NCBI GenBank assembly: GCA_022709485.1
Contig: JAKLIS010000087.1
Location: forward strand, 1-6,271
DNA: 6,271 nucleotides
Source of the DNA: Elusimicrobiota bacterium
GTDB taxonomy: Bacteria > Elusimicrobiota > Elusimicrobia > F11
Direction: 5' to 3'
Part shown: piece after piece, positions 1-5,888 of the stretch
How positions within the stretch are numbered: position 1 is the first letter of the stretch
Layout of the letters: every line of letters begins with the position of its first letter
Translations under genes and position numbers: made by a program
The notes under the pieces: model-generated
The model's input: only the letters and a program-made list of their open reading frames with translations
Database searches by the model: none
What the model was told of the DNA's origin: nothing

Positions 1-1503
1 CTTAAAGCCAACTCCGAACTTAAAGTGAAGTACGAATCCGCCGAACGGCTCATGAGCGATATTCTTTCCGGTATCGCGGAAGACAATGTTTTCAGAATTC
101 GCGAACATTTCAGCCAATTAGACTTACTCATCATCGACGACATTCAATACGTCATGCAGTCGCAAGCCACTCAAGAAGAGCTCCTGCATATTTTTAATTC
201 CATGCAGCAGGCCAACCACCAGGTTATTGTCGCGGGAGATCGCGCCCCCAATAAGCTCACCGGCTTAAACGACACACTCAGGAGCCGATTTGAAGGAGGT
301 TTGTCGACAGACGTTAAGGTTCCGGACGTGCAAACGCGGGTTGAAATCCTCAAGAAAAAACAAATGAGCCAGAATCTTAATATTCCAGATGAACAGCTTC
401 AGTATGTGGCCCAGCATTTAACTTCAAACGTTCGGGAACTCGAAGGATTTTTGAAAAGGATGCACGCCTATGTGCATCTGTCACATCAACAAATTACGCC
501 GGATCTTGTTCAGTTGACTGTCAGTGAAATTTTGCCTTCCAGAAATGCACCGCCGCCTCAAATGCCGCCCCCCCCTCAATGGCACTACCCGCCTGGGCCT
601 CAAGCCCCTTATCCCTATCCCCCAACAGGGATGCCTCCCCAAGCACCGTATTACCAGCAGCCCCCTCAAGGGTATGAGGCCCACCCCAATTTGGGTGGGG
701 GAGTTCCGCAGGCCCCAGTTCCCCCGGGACAGCCTCCAACCCCTCCCCCGCCGCTGCAACCGCCCAGTCCGCCCATTTCACGGGATCCCTTGCTGGAAGG
801 AACAATGGGAGGACCTGTTGAAGGAACAACCGGCCAGAACCCGCCGCCTGTTTTTATCGATGGAAACGGTCAAGGAAATACCGGACAAACGGCACCGCCC
901 CCGGACATTCAGCCACGGGTGGAAAAACAAGATCTGGCTCAATTTTTTGACGAAACGCCCATTCCGAGTCCTTCAAAAGGGCCCAAGACTCCCGAGGGAA
1001 CTCCGCCCCCCGCTGACTCAGGCGATTCTGATAATCTGGGCAACTTACCCGCTTCGGACGCCGCCGCCATTTCTATTCCAGAGGTGGTTCCGGAAGAATC
1101 GGAAGCTCTTCCGACAGGCTTTAAGGAAGTGCTGGCTGTTTTCTTTTATCCCGAAGGTTCAGAGGAAATATTGGAGCTTGTTTTCAGCAAATTTCAGGAA
1201 GTTATCAAAAAGCACAAGCTTAAATTTCGTTTAAAACGGGTTCAATCCGAACCCTATCCGACGAAGGGCAAGGTAAATTACACGTCTTTTGTCGACGTGT
1301 GCAAAAACGCCAAAGTTCCTGTGGCCATTGTCATTGGCCCTCCGCCCAACGTCCATTTCCCTCAACAGGATTTTTACGATTTATTGACCGTGACCCTTGA
1401 CGTTCAGGGCATATCGCTTCAGCTCATCAATTGGTCCGAAGTTTCGAAAGATTATCGTTATTTGAATTTGTCATTGGATATTGCGCTTGTCAAAGGAAAA
1501 TAA
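1..1503 (+). CDS. DnaA-family AAA+ ATPase lacking domain IV, with proline-rich linker and C-terminal alpha/beta domain (5' partial)
   Basis: The frame is open to the left edge, so the true start and the Walker A loop lie outside the window; 500 residues are visible. Residues 1-179 match the second half of DnaA domain III: Walker B LLIIDD (D46, D47), a sensor I-like GDRAPN (79-84), a box VII-like LRSRFEGG (93-100, arginine finger about R96) and sensor II NVRELEG (143-149, R145). After this AAA+ lid, a true DnaA would carry the helix-turn-helix domain IV with its RDHTTV-type signature; none is present. Instead there is a low-complexity linker (about 182-340), over 40% proline in its first 77 residues, then acidic spacer and a folded domain (about 373-500) with alternating beta/alpha pattern. 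It is therefore a DnaA/Hda-like paralogue, not the replication initiator, and ATP-dependent assembly or protein recruitment is inferred. DNA binding cannot be assumed. The histidine kinase gene follows after one base. Confidence 0.85.
   Translation, partial: LKANSELKVKYESAERLMSDILSGIAEDNVFRIREHFSQLDLLIIDDIQYVMQSQATQEELLHIFNSMQQANHQVIVAGDRAPNKLTGLNDTLRSRFEGGLSTDVKVPDVQTRVEILKKKQMSQNLNIPDEQLQYVAQHLTSNVRELEGFLKRMHAYVHLSHQQITPDLVQLTVSEILPSRNAPPPQMPPPPQWHYPPGPQAPYPYPPTGMPPQAPYYQQPPQGYEAHPNLGGGVPQAPVPPGQPPTPPPPLQPPSPPISRDPLLEGTMGGPVEGTTGQNPPPVFIDGNGQGNTGQTAPPPDIQPRVEKQDLAQFFDETPIPSPSKGPKTPEGTPPPADSGDSDNLGNLPASDAAAISIPEVVPEESEALPTGFKEVLAVFFYPEGSEEILELVFSKFQEVIKKHKLKFRLKRVQSEPYPTKGKVNYTSFVDVCKNAKVPVAIVIGPPPNVHFPQQDFYDLLTVTLDVQGISLQLINWSEVSKDYRYLNLSLDIALVKGK
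1493..1497 (+). promoter_or_regulatory. Ribosome binding site deciding the histidine kinase start
   Basis: AAGGA lies seven bases before ATG 1505, inside the last codons of the upstream gene. An in-frame TTG at 1481 would add eight residues but has no comparable site at the right distance, so ATG 1505 is preferred. Confidence 0.6.
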
Positions 1504-1504
1504 G

Positions 1505-2863
1505 ATGAACGGATTGCTCGGGGGAAAAGGGAAAACGGCGCCAGGCGCGGAAGCCCTGGTGGCATTTATCAAGTCGTTGGACATCCATGGAAAAGACGAA
1601 CTCTCTATTGGTTCGGGTTTATTGGATGTGGCGCGCGCCTATTTGAATGATCGGCCCTGCTGCATCTGGAAAAATGTCGATGGCCATCTCGAAAAAACCT
1701 CAGAGCGCGGAATGGTGGATGTGTTTTTCGATGAGGAAAAAGGAACCCATCAAGCTGTATTGGCCAAGGCGGTGGCCTCCGGAGCGCTCGAATTCGATTC
1801 ATGTAAAGTGAGTTCTATCATGCCGCAGTTAAAAACCGGTTTCGACGGATTTCTTCACATCCCTATCAAATCCCAAGGATTGGTGTTGGGCGTTTTTTCA
1901 TTGGCGGTTTTAAAGAAAGAAGCGCAGAATATTCAATTCATTCAACCGATTGAATCTTTAGTATCTCTCGTTGGGATGCTCCTCCAAACCAAAATAGATC
2001 AAGAGAATATGGCCCAGCGAGAGGAGCGGCTTAAAGCAGAAGTCAAAGCCACCACGTCGGAACTTGAAAGCACCAATAATCGGCTCATCGAGCGGGTAAA
2101 GGAATTAAAAACTCTTTATAAAGAACTGCAGAAGCGGGTAAAAGAACTGACGGAAGCCAATAAAGCGAAAAACGAATTCCTTTCCATTGTGAGCCATGAA
2201 TTGCGAACCCCCCTCACTTCGCTCACCGGATTTATTTGCGTTTTGTTAGAAGAGGAAGCCGGGGCTTTGAATCCTCAGCAAAAGAAATTCCTGACCATTG
2301 TTAAACAATCTGCCAATCGCTTGAATATTTTAATTTCAGATTTGCTTGATATTTCCCGGATTGAATCCGGGCGGCTTAATCTCACGATGTGTTCATTTTC
2401 TTTGAGCGAATTATTGCAAAGGTGTGTGGAGGATTTGCGTGCCTCGGCCTTGTCTAAAAATCTCAAGCTGAATCTCAGAAGGGACCTGTCACCTTGCGAA
2501 ATATGGGGAGACCCCACCCGTATCCAGCAGGTCGTAGATAATTTAATTTCAAACGCCATAAAATTCACCGAGAGCGGAGGAATGGTTGAAGTGGTCTTGG
2601 AAAACAAGGGGGATGCCTTAAAAGTGGCCGTCATTGATTCCGGAATCGGCCTTCCTCCGGCTGAAAGAGACAAAGTGTTTGATATGTTTTACCAGGTGGA
2701 TGCCACGATGCGGCGATCTACCGGGGGCACCGGCCTGGGCCTCGCCATTGCCCGCGGCATTGTCGCCTTGCATGGGGGCGAAATCTGGGTTGAATCTGAG
2801 GTCGGCAAAGGGTCCACTTTCTCTTTTCTCCTCCCGTGTAAAAAAAACCAGAAGCCTTCCTAG
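1505..2863 (+). CDS. Soluble GAF-type sensor histidine kinase
   Basis: This 452-residue protein has no signal peptide or membrane segment, so it should sense in the cytoplasm. Residues about 35-160 look like a divergent GAF domain (IWK near 54, then an FLHIPIKSQGLVLGVFSLAV core at 116-135). A long charged coiled coil (about 163-222) with two RVKEL heptads leads into the HisKA helix, where SHELRTPL (230-237) supplies phospho-acceptor H231. The HATPase_c domain is complete: N box around N346/N350 (DNLISNAIKF), G1 DSGIGLPP (378-385), F box FDMFYQ (392-397), G2 GGTGLGLA (407-414). There is no receiver domain, so its phosphotransfer partner must be encoded elsewhere. It starts one base after the DnaA-like gene, implying co-transcription. 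The GAF ligand cannot be told from sequence. The family assignment is firm; the signal and pathway are unknown. Confidence 0.93.
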   Translation: MNGLLGGKGKTAPGAEALVAFIKSLDIHGKDELSIGSGLLDVARAYLNDRPCCIWKNVDGHLEKTSERGMVDVFFDEEKGTHQAVLAKAVASGALEFDSCKVSSIMPQLKTGFDGFLHIPIKSQGLVLGVFSLAVLKKEAQNIQFIQPIESLVSLVGMLLQTKIDQENMAQREERLKAEVKATTSELESTNNRLIERVKELKTLYKELQKRVKELTEANKAKNEFLSIVSHELRTPLTSLTGFICVLLEEEAGALNPQQKKFLTIVKQSANRLNILISDLLDISRIESGRLNLTMCSFSLSELLQRCVEDLRASALSKNLKLNLRRDLSPCEIWGDPTRIQQVVDNLISNAIKFTESGGMVEVVLENKGDALKVAVIDSGIGLPPAERDKVFDMFYQVDATMRRSTGGTGLGLAIARGIVALHGGEIWVESEVGKGSTFSFLLPCKKNQKPS

Positions 2864-2960
2864 AACCAGGGAGCCAGGCGGTCCATTCAATTACCAGTAA
2901 TCCTTAAAAGAAATCTCGATTTAAATTCCTGGCTAACTTTATAGAACTCTAATCTCGAGT

Positions 2961-3203
2961 TTCCTATTTGAGGGGCGTCAATTTCCGCCAATAAGAACGG
3001 GTATCTTATTCACGTCAATGGGATATGAATCATTAAGTGTCGCAAGAAACCGAATTGTGCCTTGGGCTCCAATCGACTGCTGCATCGCCATATAATCACC
3101 CATCAATTGAAAAAAGTATGAGAGGTTGTTTTTTAAGCGTTTTTGAATTTCAGGAATAACGACGAGAACGTTCCTAAAAATCTTAACCCATTTCAAATAG
3201 GAA
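2961..3203. repeat. 11-bp perfect inverted repeat flanking most of the minus-strand relic frame
   Basis: TTCCTATTTGA at 2961-2971 is the exact reverse complement of TCAAATAGGAA at 3193-3203, giving a 243-base unit. Similarity continues weakly inward (6 of the next 10 bases match). This could be the ends of a short non-autonomous element, a regulatory repeat, or chance. No transposase and no obvious flanking target duplication is visible. Confidence 0.3.
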
Positions 3204-3304
3204 TCGTTATGCTGATCATATCCGATCTCATATTTACTTTTGTCCGGTTTTAATTGCCGGTATTGTCCGATTTTTCAAACTCCCGTACCTTTAGCTTGCG
3301 GCAT
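2978..3304 (-). pseudogene. Interrupted small minus-strand reading frame (unrecognised gene relic)
   Basis: Reading leftwards from ATG 3304 (or GTG 3310) gives nine codons, then an in-frame TGA at 3277-3275, then 98 uninterrupted sense codons to the TGA at 2980-2978. The first possible start after the inner TGA is TTG at 3196, which would leave a 72-residue product, yet the sequence before it (for example IGQYRQLKPDKSKYEIGYD) reads like ordinary protein. This suggests one gene damaged by a nonsense change, for instance at a Trp codon, rather than a gene starting at the TTG. The downstream part looks protein-like, with an amphipathic helical stretch and an ending of KIPVLIGG. I recognise no family. 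No good ribosome binding site precedes either start. It is the only minus-strand candidate in the window and more AT-rich than its neighbours, consistent with an acquired and decaying gene. Selenocysteine or readthrough is possible but nothing seen supports it. Confidence 0.35.
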
Positions 3305-3315
3305 ACTCACAAAGG

Positions 3316-3321
3316 TATAAT
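3316..3321 (+). promoter_or_regulatory. Possible -10 element for the mtnP operon
   Basis: A perfect TATAAT hexamer sits about 155 bases before the mtnP start. The -35 region is poor: TTGCGG at 3296-3301 gives only a 14-base spacer, and nothing better sits at 16-18. A 7-bp inverted repeat (TACCTTT 3286-3292, AAAGGTA 3311-3317) overlaps it and could be an operator. Initiation near 3328 would leave a leader of roughly 150 bases. A second, weaker hexamer TATGAT is at 3423-3428. Confidence 0.3.
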
Positions 3322-3466
3322 TTTAAACAGCCCGATTTTAGTGACGAGCAACGAGGACAATGGGAAAGCGTGTTGAAATCTTCATTGCCGTTTTCTGGGA
3401 TTTTTTGAGCGGGTTAAATTAGTATGATTGGGACGCAAAAAGCCATCAAATCCACCGCATTTCCTT

Positions 3467-3471
3467 AGGAG
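3467..3471 (+). promoter_or_regulatory. Ribosome binding site of mtnP
   Basis: AGGAG sits five bases before ATG 3477. It is the strongest Shine-Dalgarno match in the window and fixes this start. Confidence 0.75.
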
Positions 3472-3476
3472 ATCGA

Positions 3477-4349
3477 ATGCCCAAAAACCGAATTGAAAAG
3501 GTCCGCGCCGCGGTCATTGGCGGAAGCGGTGTCTATCAAATTGAGGGAATGAAAATTCGATCAACGTTTTATCCTCAAACCCCTTTTGGGAAGCCGTCTG
3601 ATCCCATCACGATAGGTGAATTTGAGGGCGTTCTTTGCGCGTTTCTTCCCCGCCATGGCCGCGGCCACCGATTTTTACCCGCGGAAATTCCCCAACGCGC
3701 CAACTTCTTTGCCCTCAAAATGCTGGGCGTGGAGTTTGTTATCGCCATCTCTGCTTGCGGATCTTTAAAAGAGGAATTGGCGCCCCGTCATTTCGTGATT
3801 CCCAACCAAATCGTTGACCGCACCAAAGGCCGGCCCTCCACCTTTTTTGGAAATGGGATTGTGGCTCATGTGGCTTTCGCGGACCCTGTTTCCGCCAAGC
3901 TATCACGGGCCCTGGCGGAATCGGCGCGGGAGGTCGGAGTGCCCACGCATGAAGGGGGAACTTACATATGCATGGAAGGGCCCGCCTTCTCAACCCGCGC
4001 GGAATCAGAATTTCACCGAAAAATGGGATATGACATTATCGGCATGACGGCCATTCCGGAAGCCAAACTCGCCCGAGAGGCGGAAATGAGCTACGCCCTT
4101 CTCGCGATGGTGACTGATTTTGATTGTTGGAAACAGGATGAAGAGGTATCGGTCGATTTGGTCGTCAAAAATCTCCTGGCGAACGCCGAAAACGCAAAGA
4201 AAACGGTGGCGGATTTGCTGCCCCGGCTTTCCCAAATGGAAAATGAATACGCGGGCGCCCTTGCTGGAGCCATTTTCACCTCTCCCGAGTCCATTAAGCC
4301 CGGACTTAAAAAAACTTTAAAACCGCTTATTGGGAAATACATTCGGTGA
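3477..4349 (+). CDS. mtnP: S-methyl-5'-thioadenosine phosphorylase
   Basis: This 290-residue protein cleaves 5'-methylthioadenosine with phosphate into adenine and methylthioribose-1-phosphate, recycling the by-product of polyamine and other SAM-dependent pathways. It belongs to the PNP/MTAP phosphorylase family (trimeric in known members). Phosphate-site motifs are GGSG (15-18) and RHGRGH (59-64); then come ACGSL (93-97), DRTKGRPSTFF (114-124), EGPAFSTRAES (167-177) and the methionine of GMTAIPE (M190). The TDFDCW segment (213-218) carries the aspartate pair D214/D216 typical of adenine-specific MTAPs; guanine/hypoxanthine-specific PNPs have Asn at the base-contacting position. The length is slightly above the usual 260-285 because of a tail after residue 250. 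The start has a strong AGGAG. The gene heads a coupled operon, overlapping the next gene by four bases. No other methionine-salvage gene (mtnA, mtnB and so on) is in the window. Confidence 0.93.
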   Translation: MPKNRIEKVRAAVIGGSGVYQIEGMKIRSTFYPQTPFGKPSDPITIGEFEGVLCAFLPRHGRGHRFLPAEIPQRANFFALKMLGVEFVIAISACGSLKEELAPRHFVIPNQIVDRTKGRPSTFFGNGIVAHVAFADPVSAKLSRALAESAREVGVPTHEGGTYICMEGPAFSTRAESEFHRKMGYDIIGMTAIPEAKLAREAEMSYALLAMVTDFDCWKQDEEVSVDLVVKNLLANAENAKKTVADLLPRLSQMENEYAGALAGAIFTSPESIKPGLKKTLKPLIGKYIR

Positions 4350-5044
4350 CCATCAAAGCCGTCATTTTCGATCTGGACAATACCCTCGTTAATTTTAGTC
4401 AGGTAAAACGCATGGCCGTTGAAGCGGCAGTGGATGCCATGATTGACGCCGGACTTAAGGCGGGGAAGGCCGAAACCATTCAGCGCGTCTTTAAGATTTA
4501 CGAGCGGGAAGGAATTGAAGATCAACAGATTTTCGACAAAATGCTCGTCGAAGACTTGGGGCACATTGATTACCGAATCTTGGCCGCCGGCATCAACGGT
4601 TACCGCCGGGCAAAGGCGGGGAACATGGCTCTTTATCCTCATGTCCGGATCACCTTGACTCAGCTCATTAAAATGGGAATTCAAATTGCCATTGTGTCGG
4701 ACGCGCCCCGGCTTCTCGCGTGGCTTAGGCTTGTCAGCATGGGACTCGATTCATTCTTCGATGTGGTGGTGGCATACGAGGACACGGGAAAACGAAAACC
4801 CGATCCGGCTCCATTCCAACTGGCTCTCAGCCGGCTTGGGGTTGAACCCAAAGAGGCTCTGATGGTGGGAGATTGGGCGGTTCGGGATATGGCGGGAGCC
4901 AAGGCCGTCGGCATGGTGTCGGCTTTCGCCCGATACGGGGACGACTTTAAGACGGATAATTCCGGCGCGGATCATGAAGTGACCGATATCATTCAATTGA
5001 TTGATATCGTGTCCAAGATAAATGGCCCCACGGCCCTTTCTTGA
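4346..5044 (+). CDS. HAD superfamily (subfamily IA) hydrolase, probable phosphatase
   Basis: This 232-residue protein carries all four HAD motifs: DLDNT (9-13, nucleophile D9 and acid/base D11), the serine of IVSDA (S118), the lysine of RKPDP (K151), and GDWAVRD (175-181, metal ligands D176 and D181). A helical cap inserted between motifs I and II (about 15-95) marks subfamily IA, the group of phosphoglycolate, nucleotide and sugar phosphatases. It most recalls the HAD-IA groups seen in archaea and deep-branching bacteria. The substrate cannot be deduced. The GTG start overlaps the mtnP stop as GTGA (4346-4349), a classic translational coupling arrangement, so it is made together with MtnP and might act on a phosphorylated sugar or nucleotide from salvage; that link is inference only. 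It ends 16 bases before the preferred start of the membrane protein. Confidence 0.9.
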   Translation: MTIKAVIFDLDNTLVNFSQVKRMAVEAAVDAMIDAGLKAGKAETIQRVFKIYEREGIEDQQIFDKMLVEDLGHIDYRILAAGINGYRRAKAGNMALYPHVRITLTQLIKMGIQIAIVSDAPRLLAWLRLVSMGLDSFFDVVVAYEDTGKRKPDPAPFQLALSRLGVEPKEALMVGDWAVRDMAGAKAVGMVSAFARYGDDFKTDNSGADHEVTDIIQLIDIVSKINGPTALS

Positions 5045-5047
5045 ATT

Positions 5048-5051
5048 GAGG
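5048..5051 (+). promoter_or_regulatory. Ribosome binding site deciding the TTG start of the membrane protein
   Basis: GAGG, just after the HAD stop, lies nine bases before TTG 5061. The in-frame ATG at 5022 lies inside the HAD gene with no purine-rich site before it, and ATG 5073 has only a weak AAAGA. Confidence 0.55.
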
Positions 5052-5060
5052 AATTTTGAT

Positions 5061-5888
5061 TTGAAAGAATTCATGTTCATATTTTTAAATGTGGTGCTTC
5101 CACTGTTGTCGGGGTTCGTCTATTTTGCTTTGGCTCGGTATGTAAAACAAATCGGCCCGCTCAGAACCCTCGTCACGGGGCAATTGACATACAGGGGGGC
5201 CTTTTGGGGATTCACCCTTTTCGGCATTTATTTAGCCACTCGCCCTCTCCAAATTTTCTTGGGCCCTCACCCCATGCCTCTTATCGTCAACAACATTCGA
5301 GAATTCCTGATGATTGGTTTATTCAGCCCCGCGGTATCGGTGGCGATGATGAGCTTGGTGCTCAGTCCCGCGAAGGTTCCCAAAGTCGTTATTCGGACCT
5401 TTTTCACGATCGGGATCTTCCTGGCCATTCTGTTCATCATTGTCAATGGCCGGGCGATCGGCGGCAGCCAAGTCATCTTTATGTTGGGAGATTATCCCGC
5501 CTATGATGGGGTATGGTTTAGCGGCCGGGCGGGGGGACCCTCTTCCCGGATGGCCCTTCTTTTTTTCATTCGCCTGATAGACCCCGTCCTCATGGTTTTC
5601 GCGGCCGGGTCTTTGGTTCTGTGGCATGGATTCAGCTATCCCGTTGAAAAAAGGATGCTTTACGACAACATGCCCCGGAAACTTTATTACATGGGATTTG
5701 CCTGCTACTCTTTTTCATTGTCGATGCTTTCCGTCGGGTTTCTGTATATTTTCATTCGAATTGCGAACCAGTGGTGGATTTATTACGTCGGGGCCTTTAT
5801 TGCGGGGATCCTTGAAACCATCTCGCTTTCACTTCCTTTAAGGCGGGAAGTCCAAATCACGGAGCATCAAAAATCCCATGTTCCCTAA
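5061..5888 (+). CDS. Seven-helix integral membrane protein of unknown function
   Basis: I do not recognise this family. From TTG 5061 the product has 275 residues; ATG 5022 would add 13 hydrophilic residues overlapping the HAD gene, and ATG 5073 would remove four. Hydrophobic segments lie at about 4-28, 46-66, 80-102, 108-130, 163-187, 208-232 and 236-260, giving seven predicted helices. A roughly 30-residue polar loop (131-160, Gly-rich, with GDYPAYDG and FSGRAGG) separates helices 4 and 5 and may form a binding surface. Helix 7 begins with QWWIYY, and the tail is short and charged. There is no catalytic motif, ATP-binding site or fused kinase domain. The layout resembles stand-alone 7TM sensory modules, but that is only topology. 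It sits in an operon between a HAD phosphatase and hemB, and hemB starts inside its last codons (11-base overlap), so co-translation is likely. Confidence 0.8.
   Translation: MKEFMFIFLNVVLPLLSGFVYFALARYVKQIGPLRTLVTGQLTYRGAFWGFTLFGIYLATRPLQIFLGPHPMPLIVNNIREFLMIGLFSPAVSVAMMSLVLSPAKVPKVVIRTFFTIGIFLAILFIIVNGRAIGGSQVIFMLGDYPAYDGVWFSGRAGGPSSRMALLFFIRLIDPVLMVFAAGSLVLWHGFSYPVEKRMLYDNMPRKLYYMGFACYSFSLSMLSVGFLYIFIRIANQWWIYYVGAFIAGILETISLSLPLRREVQITEHQKSHVP

Larger units (their letters stand above)
2864..3476. other. 613-base intergenic gap between two + strand operons
   Basis: This gap is visibly more AT-rich than its flanks. It holds an interrupted minus-strand reading frame (2978-3304), an 11-bp inverted repeat (arms 2961-2971 and 3193-3203), an 8-bp direct repeat AATCTCGA (2912-2919 and 2951-2958), a 7-bp inverted repeat with a 49-base loop (2872-2878 and 2928-2934), a right-facing -10 hexamer (3316-3321) and a possible 20-codon ORF (3360-3422). 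I see no convincing rho-independent terminator (a GC-rich hairpin followed by a T run) after the kinase gene, and no tRNA or recognisable structured RNA. Confidence 0.6.

Noticed and set aside
1..540. Replication initiator dnaA and a nearby oriC
   Set aside because: Domain IV is absent, no dnaN/recF or cluster of DnaA boxes is visible, and the downstream gene is a histidine kinase.
524..1234. Long + strand frame overlapping the Pro-rich part of the first gene
   Set aside because: It is a shadow created by C-rich codons; its translation is low-complexity and basic, and it has no ribosome site.
2355..2371. Near-palindrome CCCGGATT-G-AATCCGGG inside the kinase gene
   Set aside because: It encodes part of the conserved segment after the HisKA histidine (SRIESGR) and has only a one-base centre, so it is best explained by coding constraint and chance.
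2872..2934. Inverted repeat AGCCAGG/CCTGGCT after the kinase as a terminator
   Set aside because: The loop is 49 bases, the stem only 7 bp, and no T tract follows.
3477..4349. Purine nucleoside phosphorylase (guanosine/inosine type)
   Set aside because: The TDFDCW segment with two aspartates and the DRTKGRPSTFF loop fit MTA phosphorylase instead.
5061..5888. CcsA/heme-exporter-type cytochrome c assembly protein, suggested by hemB and the WW pair in helix 7
   Set aside because: The tryptophan-rich WWD-type motif and the conserved heme-ligand histidines of that family are not present.
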